Position numbers and translations under genes: made by a program. From assembly GCF_023898315.1 (NCBI RefSeq), contig NC_064616.1:711045389-711109388 (forward strand): DNA of 64,000 bases, written 5' to 3'. The notes under the pieces were generated by a model. The model had not been told where the DNA came from. It did no database searches and saw only the letters and a program-made list of their open reading frames with translations. Shown piece by piece: positions 47,039 through 57,680 of the stretch; within the stretch, counting starts at the first letter, position 1, and every line of letters starts with the position of its first letter. Origin of the DNA: Schistocerca nitens (Eukaryota; Arthropoda; Insecta; Orthoptera; Acrididae).

Positions 47039-47513
47039 AATGGGACGCTTTGGCCTCATTGACCGCCTGAAGGGTTGAGGGGCACCCCTCGCCTGCTCTG
47101 GCTCTGGCTCTGAGGACACACAGCGGTCCTTGATCGGCGGTCCAGCCTGGCCCCTACCCTTCTCCAAATTCTTTTACATTTGCCGTTTTTAATGTAGTGC
47201 GCCTTTCCTAAAATCTTATCTTGTCTGTGCGGCTTGTCTTCTTGGGGTAACGGATGGCGAGGTAGTGCTGGTCGGGTGCACAGGATGCGTCTCCCATTGT
47301 ATAACATCCAGGGGACTCCAACTGTATTACGGGCAGAGCGGCTCGCCAACCCTACCACCTCTCACACCCCTACTACTTCTCCTTGATTTAATCTGTCTTA
47401 CTTTATTGGGCTTCCCAGGATTTATCTTTATCCTTCCGCTGAGTATTATTCCTGGTTCGATAAATATAGGATGATCTCGCAGTTTGGTCCCTTTAACTTC
47501 AACAACCAACCAA
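46393..47513 (+). mobile_element. I-like LINE, 3' part with RNase H
   Basis: Plus-strand fragment carrying the RNase H domain and C-terminal zinc-knuckle region of an I-like LINE, then a 3' UTR ending TCTCGCAGTTTGGTCCCTTT and an AACAACCAACCAAC tail (to 47513). This UTR ending is a hallmark of insect I/R1-like LINEs. It is truncated at the 5' end. Confidence 0.75.
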
Positions 47514-48324
47514 CTTCTGTTGTGAAATCTCAGGGGCAAATGTCTCATTTAATTTTTGTGTTGATTTAATATCCATACCCCGATGTAGTTAGTGTTTGTA
47601 TTTGTCGTGCACTAAAGCTACAGTTGCAAGCCAAGTCGGTATCCGTTGCGATTTCGTAATTTGATAGTGAAACCCCGCAGATTTGTGGAATTTAACACAG
47701 CAGTTTCTGTATGAACGTAGAGACTTTAGAAAGTAAGATATACGTGTCGTCCTACACTGAAACCATTACGCAACAAGAGTGGCGTGTTCTCAGAAGAGAA
47801 GGTATGTTTCGGATGTCCAGCAGAGACAGTTCTGCTGCGATACACAGTCTGCGAGCGAAATGGGGAGCAACAGGAAACGTACTACAAAGTTGAACACCCG
47901 GGACGGTAAGATTCTAGAGGGCAAAGCATGTAAACAACACACATTCACCGTGAAATTCTCGCGATATATAAACCAAATGTAATGTCACGCCCAACCGTAG
48001 TGAAATAGTGCTAACAATTTGGCCAAGGCAGCACAGAAGTTGGTGATGCTAATCGGGAAGGAAGGAAGATCTGGCACAATGAGATTTCCATCTTCTCGGT
48101 AAGCTGAAAGAATATCATAAGGGTGTGTGGGGGGGGGATTTTTCCAGCGATGAAAACGTTCACATAGCGGTTCTTGAATGGCTCCATGATCAAACAGCAG
48201 ATTGTGTTGATAAAACCTCGGTGTCTTACGTGGGTTGCGCCGATAAGACTTGGGTATTTGAGAGAATCGTGTCTGCAGGCACAAATGTGCTAAAGGTCCA
48301 AGCTGCTTCTTCCCTTGTTATGGA
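47514..48324. other. No recognised feature
   Basis: About 810 bp of moderately GC-rich unique sequence with only short frames. Confidence 0.4.
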
Positions 48325-48555
48325 GCGAGATGGTGCGATGGTTAGAACACTTAAGTGAAATTCATGAGAATGGCGGTTCAGAACTCCTCCTAGCCATCCA
48401 GATTTACATTTTCCGTGGTTTCCCTACATAGTGTGAGATAAATGCCAGGATGGTTACTCTGAAAATGACACTTCAGATATACCTTACGTCATATCCCAAT
48501 TCTCATCTCGAATGACCTCGGCGCCAACGGGATAAGAACACTGCCCGTGTGGAAC
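48325..48555 (+). mobile_element. tRNA-derived SINE, second family, copy 1
   Basis: The head has an A box (TGGTGCGATGGTTAGAACAC, 48331-48350) and a B box (GGTTCAGAACTCC near 48375). The body runs through CCATCCAGATTTACATTTTC, AAATGCCAGGATGG and ..GAATGACCTCGG, matching a widespread arthropod SINE (..GGCCATCCTGATTTAGGTTTTC..). Decayed. Confidence 0.65.
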
Positions 48556-48827
48556 CTTGAGATACTTTGTTTTCCGGATCCGCTCCAATTTTTAAACGAT
48601 CACAAGTATCCTAGACTGTAATATTTTCCATATTAGATTCTGTAACATTACGAGAAGAGTGTATATGCCGTCTTGTTCTGTGTGATGACTGACACTGACG
48701 GTAGCACTTGAAAGTCTCGTATTGTACGTCAAAATCCAAAAACTGTCCCAAAAGCAAGTCACCGTTTTCGTGGCGAGGATTGACTGTTTCGGTGTAATGT
48801 ATCATCAGGTTGATGAAATCGATAAGG

Positions 48828-48995
48828 AAGTAGTTATAGTTAAGGCAATGGACTCTCATCAGGACGAACTGATTTCAAATCCCCATTCAGCCAGCCACAC
48901 AAATGCCAGAATAGTTGCATTGAAAAGGACCCTGGCACATTTTCTGCCCTATACTTGGCGAACCTGATTATTTTCTCCGTCTCAAAAGTCCTCAT
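48828..48995 (+). mobile_element. tRNA-derived SINE, second family, copy 2, decayed
   Basis: Same layout as 48325-48555: GTTAAGGCAATGGACTCTCA near an A-box position, TTTCAAATCCCCATTCAGCC at the B box, then AAATGCCAGAATAGTTGCAT and GGCACATTTTCTG. More diverged, with an internal gap after GCCAGCC. Confidence 0.55.
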
Positions 48996-49947
48996 CGTCG
49001 ACCCTAAACTGAAAGAACTCCCCTAAGCTCTAAACGTCTAATACGAGGCGTCTATATGTGGCATCCTTCTGTTCCGCGACCTTTGCCCTATGTACCAACA
49101 CTCTAACAATTGATGCTTCAACATATCGCACATATATTAATCCATTTCAAGTGTAGTCTCCAATGAACATCTCTAATGCATTCCTCATAGATTCTACTTT
49201 ACAATATTGTTAAGGTGCGTATGTGTTTTTAATTTCTTTGACGTTTTGATAACAAATTGATAACCGAAATATATCTGTACTCCATAGACCACTTTAGGGA
49301 GTGTGGAGGAGGAGGGTACTGCGTGTATCAATATCTTGTTCCATCTGCGGTTGATGCCCGGGAAAGTAAAGCCTGTGTATGAGCTTTTATTATCTGATTT
49401 TACCGCCATTACCATTTGGCGAGATGTAAGAGACAGGAATTAATATTTGTTCTTGGAACTTGGGGGTAAAATTTTAACCGCAGATCTATCGGTGAACGTA
49501 GCGTCTTTTAGCGCCCACGAATGGAATAGAATTATTTCCGCGAGAAAAAGTGTGTCGTTCCTCTTCCATGTACCTTCATCTCCTCGAGCACTCCTACTTG
49601 GTACGGTTCGTAGACCAGAGGGCAGCAGTCAAGAACAAGCCGAAAAAGGTTGTATAAGCCCCACCTCTTTTATGGATAAATTAAGTTTCCGTAGAATTCT
49701 CCCAGGAAATCTGTCTGGCATCTACCTTTCCCAAAACCATTAAGACGTGGTTCTGCATTTTAAATCGCTCTGTATGCATACTCGTGTGTGTTTAACGGCT
49801 GTGGCGGTTTCCATTCATCGTCAGTAGTGTATTAAAATACTGAATCAACCTCTGTATAATTATCTATCGCCTTCTGGACCTCATATATGGACAGAGCGTG
49901 TAGTTGCATTAGATGCCTGTTTATAGAATTCATGCTGTTTCCTAGAG
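48996..49947. other. No recognised feature
   Basis: Non-repetitive sequence without a convincing gene. A plus-strand frame of 98 codons at 49447-49743 resembles nothing I know. Confidence 0.35.
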
Positions 49948-49957
49948 AGGAAATATT

Positions 49958-50157
49958 TAAAAAAAAGTTCAAATGGCTCTAAGCACTATGGGACTTAACA
50001 CCTGTCATCCGTCCCTTGGACTTAAAACTACTTAAACCAAACTTACACATCCGACATGACACACATCCATGCCCGAGGAAGGATTCGAACCTGCGACCGT
50101 AGCAGCAGCGCGCTTCCGGACTGAAGCGCCTAGAACCGCTTGGTCACGGCGACCGGC
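49958..50157 (-). mobile_element. tRNA-derived SINE, same family as 34740, with target duplication
   Basis: The reverse complement shows the tRNA-like head with GGTTCTAGGCGCTTCAGTCC and B box GGTTCGAATCC, then GATGTGTGTCATGTC and the usual tail. Direct repeats AGGAAATATT at 49948-49957 and 50158-50167 are exact and are the target duplication. An A run at the tail side (49960-49966) fits. Confidence 0.9.
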
Positions 50158-50167
50158 AGGAAATATT

Positions 50168-51726
50168 CGGGCTTCTACGCGAACACAAAACATGTTCCAG
50201 AATTTGCAGGTGGGTAACGTCACCGATGTAGTATTATAGTTACATGCATCTGTTCGCCAGCCTTTTTCGAAAACAGGAATTTCCTGCGCCTTTTGCTAGT
50301 CACGTGAAAAGTCCCCTTGCTCCAGCGACCTACGATAGGCTGATTTTAGCGTTTGTGCGATTGTATAGAGAACCGCATTGCATTCTTCTGGAGTGAAAGA
50401 GTTTCGGAAGACCTTATTTAGTGTTTTTGCTTTCCGACTGTCATACTTCGTTGCGATACCAGAATTATCACGGAGTGAAAGAATAGCTTATCTTGAGTCG
50501 TTTACAGACCTTACAGAAACAAGAACATTAGGATATTTCGTAAGGTCGGCCGTTTCTCTTTTTACGCTGAGTTTGGCATCCTTGGCTTTTGCCAAAAAGG
50601 TTCTGGGTGGTTTGGAGCTCTTTCTCCTTTCGTAACACGGTTATTGAACTACGCAGAGTCTTCCCATCCATCAAGCACGTCAAAAGAATGTTTCGAAACT
50701 ACTGACTTTCCCAGTGATATTCCACATTTCTAGCGAGATAAATGTATGATGACAGTCGTTAACGTTATTTAAACACCTGTAGTTAGCGATTTGCAGGGTG
50801 TCCCAAATGTTTAGAGTCAAAATTACATAGATGATAGGTGGTATTATGCTTGACTACAATGAGATAACGGGCAAATTGTGGGAAATGAATTTTTGTAGAC
50901 ATAAACAACTTACACATCTCAGCAACAACATAAGCTCATAGTAACTGTTCAGTGATGACTGCGTGTCTCAGTGTGTGCATTACAGGATAATCCTTTGTGC
51001 GCCCTGATCGTGAATCATACCCCTAGACCAAAAAGACCTGTGACAGCACGAACGCGAATTATTCCAGTACACTCCATCCCTCGAAATCGTCCAGGGTGCT
51101 CTGGTGTAAGCTGGCGAGATAGTTCTTTCTGCGGGCAGCGCTGTCGTGTGTAGCGGCACGGAATGTTATCAGCAGCGCCGTTTTCGGAGGCGTGAAACCA
51201 GTTAATCACCCTATATTTTGCCACCGTGAGAATCTGTAACGGCTAAATATAATAATAGGTTTTATGGGGGCCTCTTCATTTGGAAGTATCAACGAGAGAG
51301 TTAATGACGCAATATGGAAATTCAACTGTTTTCAAAAGTAACGTTCATTCACCTGATCCTAGAGGACAAAGCTCATGTTTTACACGTACAACTGTAACTG
51401 AAATGCGTCAGGTGAAGTAAGATAAATAAACTTCTAATAATAATATTAAATACTTAGCAACTTAGGAAGTATTAGACTCGAAAAAATCAAAAACAAGTTT
51501 TGGAATTTCCTTTAAAATCTTACATTTTGCAGTTTTAAAGTTTATAAAAATTACATTTTGTTAAGATGGCAGAAAGAGGAGTAATTGACATATTGTTGCT
51601 ACCTCATTAACATACATTACGATTAATTTAATATACATAGATAAAATTGTTCTTTAAAAACTAATATAAATTAAAATAGTGCTAGAAATCGGGTAGCTTC
51701 ATTCTACTAAGAAGCACATATTTGTT

Positions 51727-51730
<4 letters not shown>
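50168..51730. other. Mostly unassigned; possible transposon end at 50796
   Basis: At 50796 CAGGGTGTCCCAAATGTTTA resembles the terminus of a mariner-type element, and 50950-51200 is more GC-rich than its flanks. I could not find a transposase motif or a matching end, so no element is called. The rest is AT-rich. Confidence 0.25.
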
Positions 51731-51801
<71 letters not shown>

Positions 51802-51802
51802 T

Positions 51803-51865
<63 letters not shown>
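51731..51865. repeat. Compound microsatellite (AC)n(AG)n
   Basis: About 28 AC units followed by about 39 AG units with a few interruptions (GTGAG, GAAAG). Same order of motifs as 39458-39582. Confidence 0.97.
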
Positions 51866-51867
<2 letters not shown>

Positions 51868-53554
51868 TTTGCTGGACGTTAATGTTGAGGTAGGTCACTA
51901 TGACCAACAGTGCCTGGATTTTTGTGAAAGCCTGCCAAAATCAAGTTAGCAACCGTGCAAAAACATGTCGATGCCAGCTAATTTTGTTTTTGTTTTTTTT
52001 TTTTTAAGCAACCGTATAAAAATATTGCCGATGCCAGTTGATAATGTGACACTGTATGCGAACTGTGGTTATGTAATATAATTATATGGAAACATGTTTT
52101 GACATATTGCTTGGAACGTGGAACGCAGTGCCAGACAAGTGAACCCTGCGACCAAACTCCTAGAATGGACTGCAGCCATGTTGATTAATTCATCATTGAC
52201 CCTCTACGAAATTTATAGTACGGATCTGTGGCTGTATAGAAGGTGGCTCAGGTTTTATTGACTTGGACATGAGAAAACGCCACAGCACTGACCGAATGGG
52301 ATGAATGAAGGTGTGCGCCAATGGTCTCGTTTAAGATTGGCCGTCTGTCTCAAGTCAGCAACGAAGTGGTACGAATAATGGTGAAAACAGGCAGTTCCAT
52401 AATGTTTCAATGGCTGGACAGTTTTCAACGGATTTCATAAAATCTTTCGCTGGAGATAATCGCTGAACTATTAGGATACAAGAGATTGTACAGTCTCTGT
52501 GTTCCAAGACGCCTTCCCAAGGACTACAGACCGGCGATTGACGAACGGAAGTTCGAGAAAGGCCCAGAGGATTGTTCACGTAACCCAAAGGGTAAGGCGA
52601 CTTCTGGGGAAACCTGAAAATCCTGATTAGAGCCCCTCTTTGTGACAAATTTTAAGTTATCGCGACATATTCGTTAGAGGATTTTCAGTCTCTGCATCCA
52701 AGAATTACCTGGAAAGCTGAATTTAAGTAATTTTTAGCGTGGAGTTGAGTATAACGAAAAATATTGGGATGTTATTGTGTATGTGCTGTCCCACAAACTG
52801 TGTCCCGCAGTAGAGACTTGATGAGGAAATTAATTCCAAGTGGTGCACAGCTCCTGAAAGTGGTTCTAACAGTTAATAACTAACATTGACAGGTAAGTAA
52901 CTTCTGCACTTCGGGCGTAAGTTGTCTTACGTTGAGCGTCAGCTGCAAGAGGCGAGGATCCCAGGTAGGCTGTAGACTGCACACTAGACCTTCACCCTCA
53001 CCAAAACATAAAAGTATATTCTTAGCATACGTGCAAAGTTCCGTCAGATACTAATAAATTCACTAGTGAGCAACTGAAGTACCCTATGTAGTAATCTAAA
53101 TTTTAGTTTCGACCAGATGAGAGCGTCGTTGTCAGGTCATAGAATGAGCTCCACAAAACACCGAATGCATTGGAGAGCCATACCGGTCCGTGATCTGTCA
53201 ATCGCCACCCACAACGCCAAGAAGGCAAGTACACTTAGGCGCCCCAGACGTACTCACAAGCAGGGTCAAATGAGAGCTGAGGGAAGCCACCAGCGCTCGC
53301 TTGCCCGAGGAATGCCCCTGAAATCAAATTTGTGCTTCTGCAGCATTGGAACGGCGCATTCTCTTGCAGAAACGACAGGTCTTCCGGAGGATGCTGTACC
53401 TAGGAATATCTAATATCAAATTCGTGACTATGTGGAACCAGTTCCAAAAATTGTATTGGTGTCGTGATTATATGGGAAAATCATCTATACCGTCTCTATC
53501 GCCAGGTACTGACGTTCTTTAAAGCTTTCTTTGCCAGGGATTTACAAAATACAT
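51866..53554. other. No gene recognised
   Basis: Unique-looking sequence. Short frames (97 codons minus at 52355-52648, 98 codons plus at 53117-53413) resemble nothing I know. Confidence 0.35.
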
Positions 53555-53780
53555 TTTAAGAAAAAAAAGAAGCACCACAAAGGAATTATCCCAATGGGTG
53601 ATGTATATGTTATTACAGAAATTCAATGATTTATTCAATGGGTGATGTATATGTTTCACAGAAATTCAATGATTTATTCAAGAGAAAGAGCTTCGCAAAT
53701 TGAGCAAGTCAGTAGCTCGTTGGTCTAGCTCTGGCCCTTATGCAAGCAGCTACTCGCGGACAATTCACATCGATAGAATG
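53555..53780. mobile_element. Tc1-like transposon end fragment
   Basis: The sequence AAGAAGCACCACAAAGGAATTATCC followed by GAAATTCAATGATTTATTCA, AGAGAAAGAGCTTC and ..CTCTGGCCCTTATGCAAGCA matches the terminal region of a Tc1-like family that I recall as widespread in arthropods. The transposase part is missing. It contains a recent tandem duplication (53592-53678). Confidence 0.45.
53592..53678. repeat. Tandem duplication, two 43-44-bp units
   Basis: CAATGGGTGATGTATATGTT and the 24 or so bases after it, through AAATTCAATGATTTATT, occur twice in a row (53592-53635, 53636-53678) with a three-base difference in the middle. Confidence 0.85.
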
Positions 53781-53965
53781 ACGTTCAGTTATCTCGCGTG
53801 TCTGATACTGTCGATGAAAGTAATCTCGTACGAGCAAATAGTCTTGGCATTTGTGAGAAGGTTCCAGAACCACTACTGCATTGGGACCACAAAGGCGAAA
53901 AAATATGTATTATTGATAGAAAACATCTGCGTCTAGTGTTAAAGATATTACATGAGAATACCAAG

Positions 53966-54143
53966 GGATGTGGTGCAATGGTAAGACGCTGGACTCGGGA
54001 AGACGGCACATATTTTCGTCCGGCCATCTAGATCTGAATTCGCCGTATTTCCCCAAAATTCCTGTCCGGATGGTTCCATTGCAAAAGACATTGCGACTTC
54101 CTCTCCCAGTCCGAGACGAAACTCCGTTTCAAACGACATCGTA
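53966..54143 (+). mobile_element. tRNA-derived SINE, second family, copy 3
   Basis: A box GTGGTGCAATGGTAAGACGC, GACTCGGGAAGACGGCACAT, then TCGTCCGGCCATCTAGATCT and ATTTCCCCAAAATTCCTG..GGATGGTTCCATTG. Same family as 48325-48555. The tail is short. Confidence 0.65.
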
Positions 54144-54952
54144 GTCAAGGATATGGCCTAAAGTTCTTCCTTCAATTTGAATCAGAATGTGAAGGAATCT
54201 CAGTGCCAGTTTTATCTACAAGTCTCTCCTCGGTGCATTACATTCCTGTAGAGCATAGGAAAATGAGAATATTACGCGTAACTTCTGTACAGTTCTTTCG
54301 TGACTTCCCAGGTTCGTCGGGGAATTTCCTAAAATTCATGGGTCATTACTGGCGATTAGTGTGGGCGCGCGCGACGGCTGTTGGTTGACTCACATACGGA
54401 AGTGGATACACCACTGTAACACATCATGTTGACCTACGAAGACCTAAGTACACGGAATGGCCCCTCGCCCATGAGATTTCACAGTAGCCTGATCATCCCT
54501 GAGGCTTAACGTACGCCCTTCTTCCCGATTTCTTCTCGGCATTGCGCCTCAACGTAAAGTTGGACAGAAGAAAATCATGTGTGACTTACTTCAATCGTGG
54601 ACAGAATGTGGCCACAATAGCGTTTGGTGTTGTAGTAAGCAACGCCACGCTCCACCAATCATGTGCGAACTGTAGAAATTACGGAGTGTAATGGTTAAGA
54701 CTTGGGGTGTCATTTGTCAAAATCACTCCTTTTCTTTACCACGTATCAGACGGTCAATATGTTCTTTTTCTCCCGCCGCTTCTGCGCGCTGTGCTCGTCG
54801 ATATTAACATAGCACGGTCATGCCTGTGTCCGTGCAATTTGCTACTCCCAAGACCATATTTTGCGTATTACATGACATTGTGAACCCTGTGAGGTACTAG
54901 AAACTGTCACTGATCGAAGATGTGTTAGATTTTACAAGGAGTACGGCGCGAT
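54144..54952. other. No recognised feature
   Basis: About 800 bp with no convincing gene. GGAGTGTAATGGTTAAGACT near 54685 resembles a SINE A box, but nothing downstream supports a SINE. Confidence 0.35.
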
Positions 54953-54968
54953 ATTAAATGTTCAAATA
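54953..54968 (-). mobile_element. Tail of a SINE split by the Tc1-like element
   Basis: TTAAATGTTCAAATA up to the transposon. With 56391 onward (TATGTGTGAATTCCTAAGGG) it rebuilds the tail of a SINE whose usual sequence is ..GTTCAAATGTGTGTGAATTC. The TA next to the transposon is duplicated at 56391-56392. Confidence 0.65.
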
Positions 54969-56390
54969 CACTCCTGGAAATTAAAATAAGAACACCGTGA
55001 ATTCATTGTCCCAGGAAGGGGAAACTTTATTGACACATTCCTGGGGTCAGATACATCACATGATCACACTGACAGAACCACAGGCACATAGACACAGGCA
55101 ACAGAGCATGCACAATGTCGGCACTAGTACAGTGTATATCCACCTTTCGCAGCAATGCAGGCTGCTATTCTCCCATGGAGACGATCGTAGAGATGCTGGA
55201 TGTAGTCCTGTGGAACGGCTTGCCATGCCATTTCCACCTGGCGCCTCAGTTGGACCAGCGTTCGTGCTGGACGTGCAGACCGCGTGAGACGACGCTTCAT
55301 CCAGTCCCAAACATGCTCAATGGGGGACAGATCCGGAGATCTTGCTGGCCAGGGTAGTTGACTTACACCTTCTAGAGCACGTTGGGTGGCACGGGATACA
55401 TGCGGACGTGCATTGTCCTGTTGGAACAGCAAGTTCCCTTGCCGGTCTAGGAATGGTAGAACGATGGGTTCGATGACGGTTTGGATGTACCGTGCACTAT
55501 TCAGTGTCCCCTCGACGATCACCAGTGGTGTACGGCCGGTGTAGGAGATCGCTCCCCACACCATGATGCCGGGTGTTGGCCCTGTGTGCCTCGGTCGTAT
55601 GCAGTCCTGATTGTGGCGCTCACCTGCACGGCGCCAAACACGCATACGACCATCATTGGCACCAAGGCAGAAGCGACTCTCATCGCTGAAGACGACATGT
55701 CTCCATTCGTCCCTCCATTCACGCCTGTCGCGACACCACTGGAGGCGGGCTGCACGATGTTGGGGCGTGAGCGGAAGACGGCCTAATGGTGTGCGGGACC
55801 GTAGCCCAGCTTCATGGAGACGGTTGCGAATGGTCCTCGCCGATACCCCAGGAGCAACAGTGTCCCTAATTTGCTGGGAAGTGGCGGTGCGGTCCCCTAC
55901 GGCACTGCGTAGGATCCTACGGTCTTGGCGTGCATCCGTGCGTCGCTGCGGTCCGGTCCCAGGTCGACGGGCACGTGCACCTTCCGCCGACCACTGGCGA
56001 TAACATCGATGTACTGTGGAGACCTCACGCCCCACGTGTTGAGCAATTCGGCGGTACGTCCACCCGGCCTCCCGCATGCTCACTATACGCCCTCGCTCAA
56101 AGTCCGTCAACTGCACATATGGTTCACGTCCACGCTGTCGCGGCATGCTACCAGTGTTAAAGACTGCGATGGAGCCCCGTATGCCACGGCAAACTGGCTG
56201 ACACTGACGGTGGCGGTGCACAAATGCTGCGCAGCTAGCGCCATTCGACGGCCAACACCGCGGTTCCTGGTGTGTCCGCTGTGCCGTGCGTGTGATCATT
56301 GCTTGTACAGCCCTCTCGCAGTGTCCGGAGCAAGTATGGTGGGTCTGACACACCGGTGTCAATGTGTTCTTTTTTCCATTTCCAGGAGTG
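54969..56390 (-). mobile_element. Tc1-like transposon, apparently complete
   Basis: Terminal inverted repeats begin CACTCCTGGAAAT at 54969 and end with the complement ATTTCCAGGAGTG at 56390; the match continues imperfectly to AAGAACAC. TA flanks both ends (54967-54968, 56391-56392). At 1422 bp with one intact transposase gene it is the only element in the window that could be autonomous. It sits within a SINE, so it is younger than that SINE. Confidence 0.95.
55124..56146 (-). CDS. Tc1-like transposase, intact, 340 aa
   Basis: Cut-and-paste transposase that binds the element's inverted repeats and inserts at TA. The start MPRQRGREPYVQLTDFERGR at 56146 is chosen because the family starts there; the frame is open for 72 further codons upstream but that part is not protein-like. 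ERGRIVSMREAGWTYRRIAQ to STVHRCYRQW is the first helix-turn-helix (about residues 17-50) and TSQQIRDTVAPGVSARTIRN the second. The catalytic triad is in VVFSDESRF (D), LFQQDNARPH (D) and SPDLSPIEHVWD (E, 33 positions after the second D). The length equals the family norm, with no stop or frameshift. GC is higher than in the flanks. Activity in the cell cannot be judged from sequence. Confidence 0.93.
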   Translation of the reverse strand: MPRQRGREPYVQLTDFERGRIVSMREAGWTYRRIAQHVGREVSTVHRCYRQWSAEGARARRPGTGPQRRTDARQDRRILRSAVGDRTATSQQIRDTVAPGVSARTIRNRLHEAGLRSRTPLGRLPLTPQHRAARLQWCRDRREWRDEWRHVVFSDESRFCLGANDGRMRVWRRAGERHNQDCIRPRHTGPTPGIMVWGAISYTGRTPLVIVEGTLNSARYIQTVIEPIVLPFLDRQGNLLFQQDNARPHVSRATQRALEGVSQLPWPARSPDLSPIEHVWDWMKRRLTRSARPARTLVQLRRQVEMAWQAVPQDYIQHLYDRLHGRIAACIAAKGGYTLY

Positions 56391-56482
56391 TATGTGTGAA
56401 TTCCTAAGGGACCAAACTGCTGAGGTCATCGGTCCGTTGCGTGGCGCCTCTAACCGCGCGGACACTCCGCGTGCTGCGCGAA
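56391..56482 (-). mobile_element. SINE, internally deleted, split by the Tc1-like element
   Basis: GTGTGAATTCCTAAGGGACC and ACTGCTGAGGTCATCGGTCC are the tail half of a grasshopper-type SINE in reverse orientation. It then jumps to a GC-rich tRNA-like head remnant (GGCGCCTCTAACCGCGCGGA). The middle, normally about 100 bp, is missing. Confidence 0.6.
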
Positions 56483-56689
56483 ATTAGCTCCTCTCCTTGT
56501 TCGTATACATTGAGACATACTTACGAAGTGTAAATTCTCTTGACTGCAAAAGTGCGCAGGTTCCTGTTCACAAATAGGGTAAAAGTCGGATGTACATAAT
56601 CACACACCAAAGTCGCTGACCTGGTTTTCTTGCAGGCTCCTAGAGCATACTCTTAAGTTACTGAAATAAAACAGGCTCAGCACGGATTT

Positions 56690-57670
56690 AGGAAAATCTG
56701 CTCGCGTGAAACACAGGTTGCTGCATTCACGCAAGTCCTCTTGCAACAGTTGGAGAAGTTGAACAGATGGACTCCATCTTCCTAGATTTCCGATGGGCAT
56801 TCGACTCTGCACTGCGTCGTCGACTACTAACCAAAATATCATACGGTGTAAGTGACTGTCTCGAGGAATCTGTATTGGACAACGAGAATTCTTAAGACGA
56901 AAGTATCAACGGGTGTGCACCAAGAACTTCTAATGTTCTCAACATACGTAAACGATGTACCAGAAACATTCAGCAACACTACGATACGATGCTGTTTGCA
57001 GGAAAGTATTACCATTCGTTGATCGCAAGGAACAACAGGAAGACTTCGACAACATTTCCACTTGTTGTAATGAATGGCATTTCTCTCCAAATGTGGATAA
57101 ACGTAAGACAATGGTTATAACAGAGGCTCCTATGCTATCTGGTTACAAGATGTGTGAGCATCTTGAGTTCGTCAAATCGTTTAAGTACTTAAGTATAACA
57201 CTAAGAAGGTATATGAAATGGAACGATCACGAAAATCATTATTAGGGAAAGCGTATTGAAGACTTAGATTTGTGAGGAAAGTTCAGTGCATCAGTAAAGG
57301 AAATTGTATACATGACGTTAGTCAGACCAATTCTAAAGTACTGCACCAGTGGGTAGAGTCCTTATCATGTAGACTACAATCGTCAAACGAATCCAGGTAT
57401 ACGTTACCAGGATCTTAACATGTCGGTTTAGCCTATACGAAAATGTAACAAATTTTCGGGGCACTTAAATGGAATCGTTGTAAGTAAACGACTACGTAGT
57501 TATCGCTAAACAGTGCTGGGTAAATTTAGGAAACTTGTATTCGAAGAAGACTATGCGACCATTATGGTGTCGTCATCGAATACATCGTTTAGAAATTATG
57601 AGTTCATCTTTACTGCTAGAGATGACCCTACACCCTACTTACTATTTGCACGACTAAAGCCGGTGACGTA
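56690..57670 (+). pseudogene. Jockey-like reverse transcriptase, degraded
   Basis: FRKICSRETQVAAFTQ is the GFR...ST..Q entry of jockey-like RTs. MDSIFLDFRWAFDSALRR is catalytic box A with its aspartate. FSTYVNDVPETFS is the LF.IYINDLP segment. NISTCCNEWHFSPNVDKRKT and FKYLSITLRRYMKWNDHENH are the segment after the catalytic box C. The (Y/F)ADD box itself reads LFAGK. The pieces lie in at least two frames with stops, so it is non-functional. Confidence 0.75.
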
Positions 57671-57680
57671 GTGATTGAAA
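56690..57680 (+). mobile_element. Jockey-like LINE fragment
   Basis: Plus-strand fragment of the same broad LINE type as 34310-35130, holding RT and the region after it. Neither end is clean: there is no poly-A or target duplication that I can see. Confidence 0.7.

Noticed and set aside
50796-51230. CAGGGTGTCCCAAATG as the end of a DNA transposon.
   Set aside because: No second terminus and no transposase motif could be found, so it is mentioned only as a possibility.
53706-53745. CTCGTTGGTCTAGCTCTGG looks like the A-box region of tRNA-Pro.
   Set aside because: No B box or acceptor stem follows, and the surrounding bases match the end of a Tc1-like transposon.
56147-56362. Upstream extension of the Tc1-like transposase by 72 codons.
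   Set aside because: Family members begin at the MPRQRG position; the extension is rich in C, H and R, lies in the element's terminal region, and has no family similarity that I know.
55481-56407. Plus-strand frames of 101, 130 and 160 codons opposite the transposase.
   Set aside because: They are reverse-strand shadows of the intact GC-rich Tc1-like gene.
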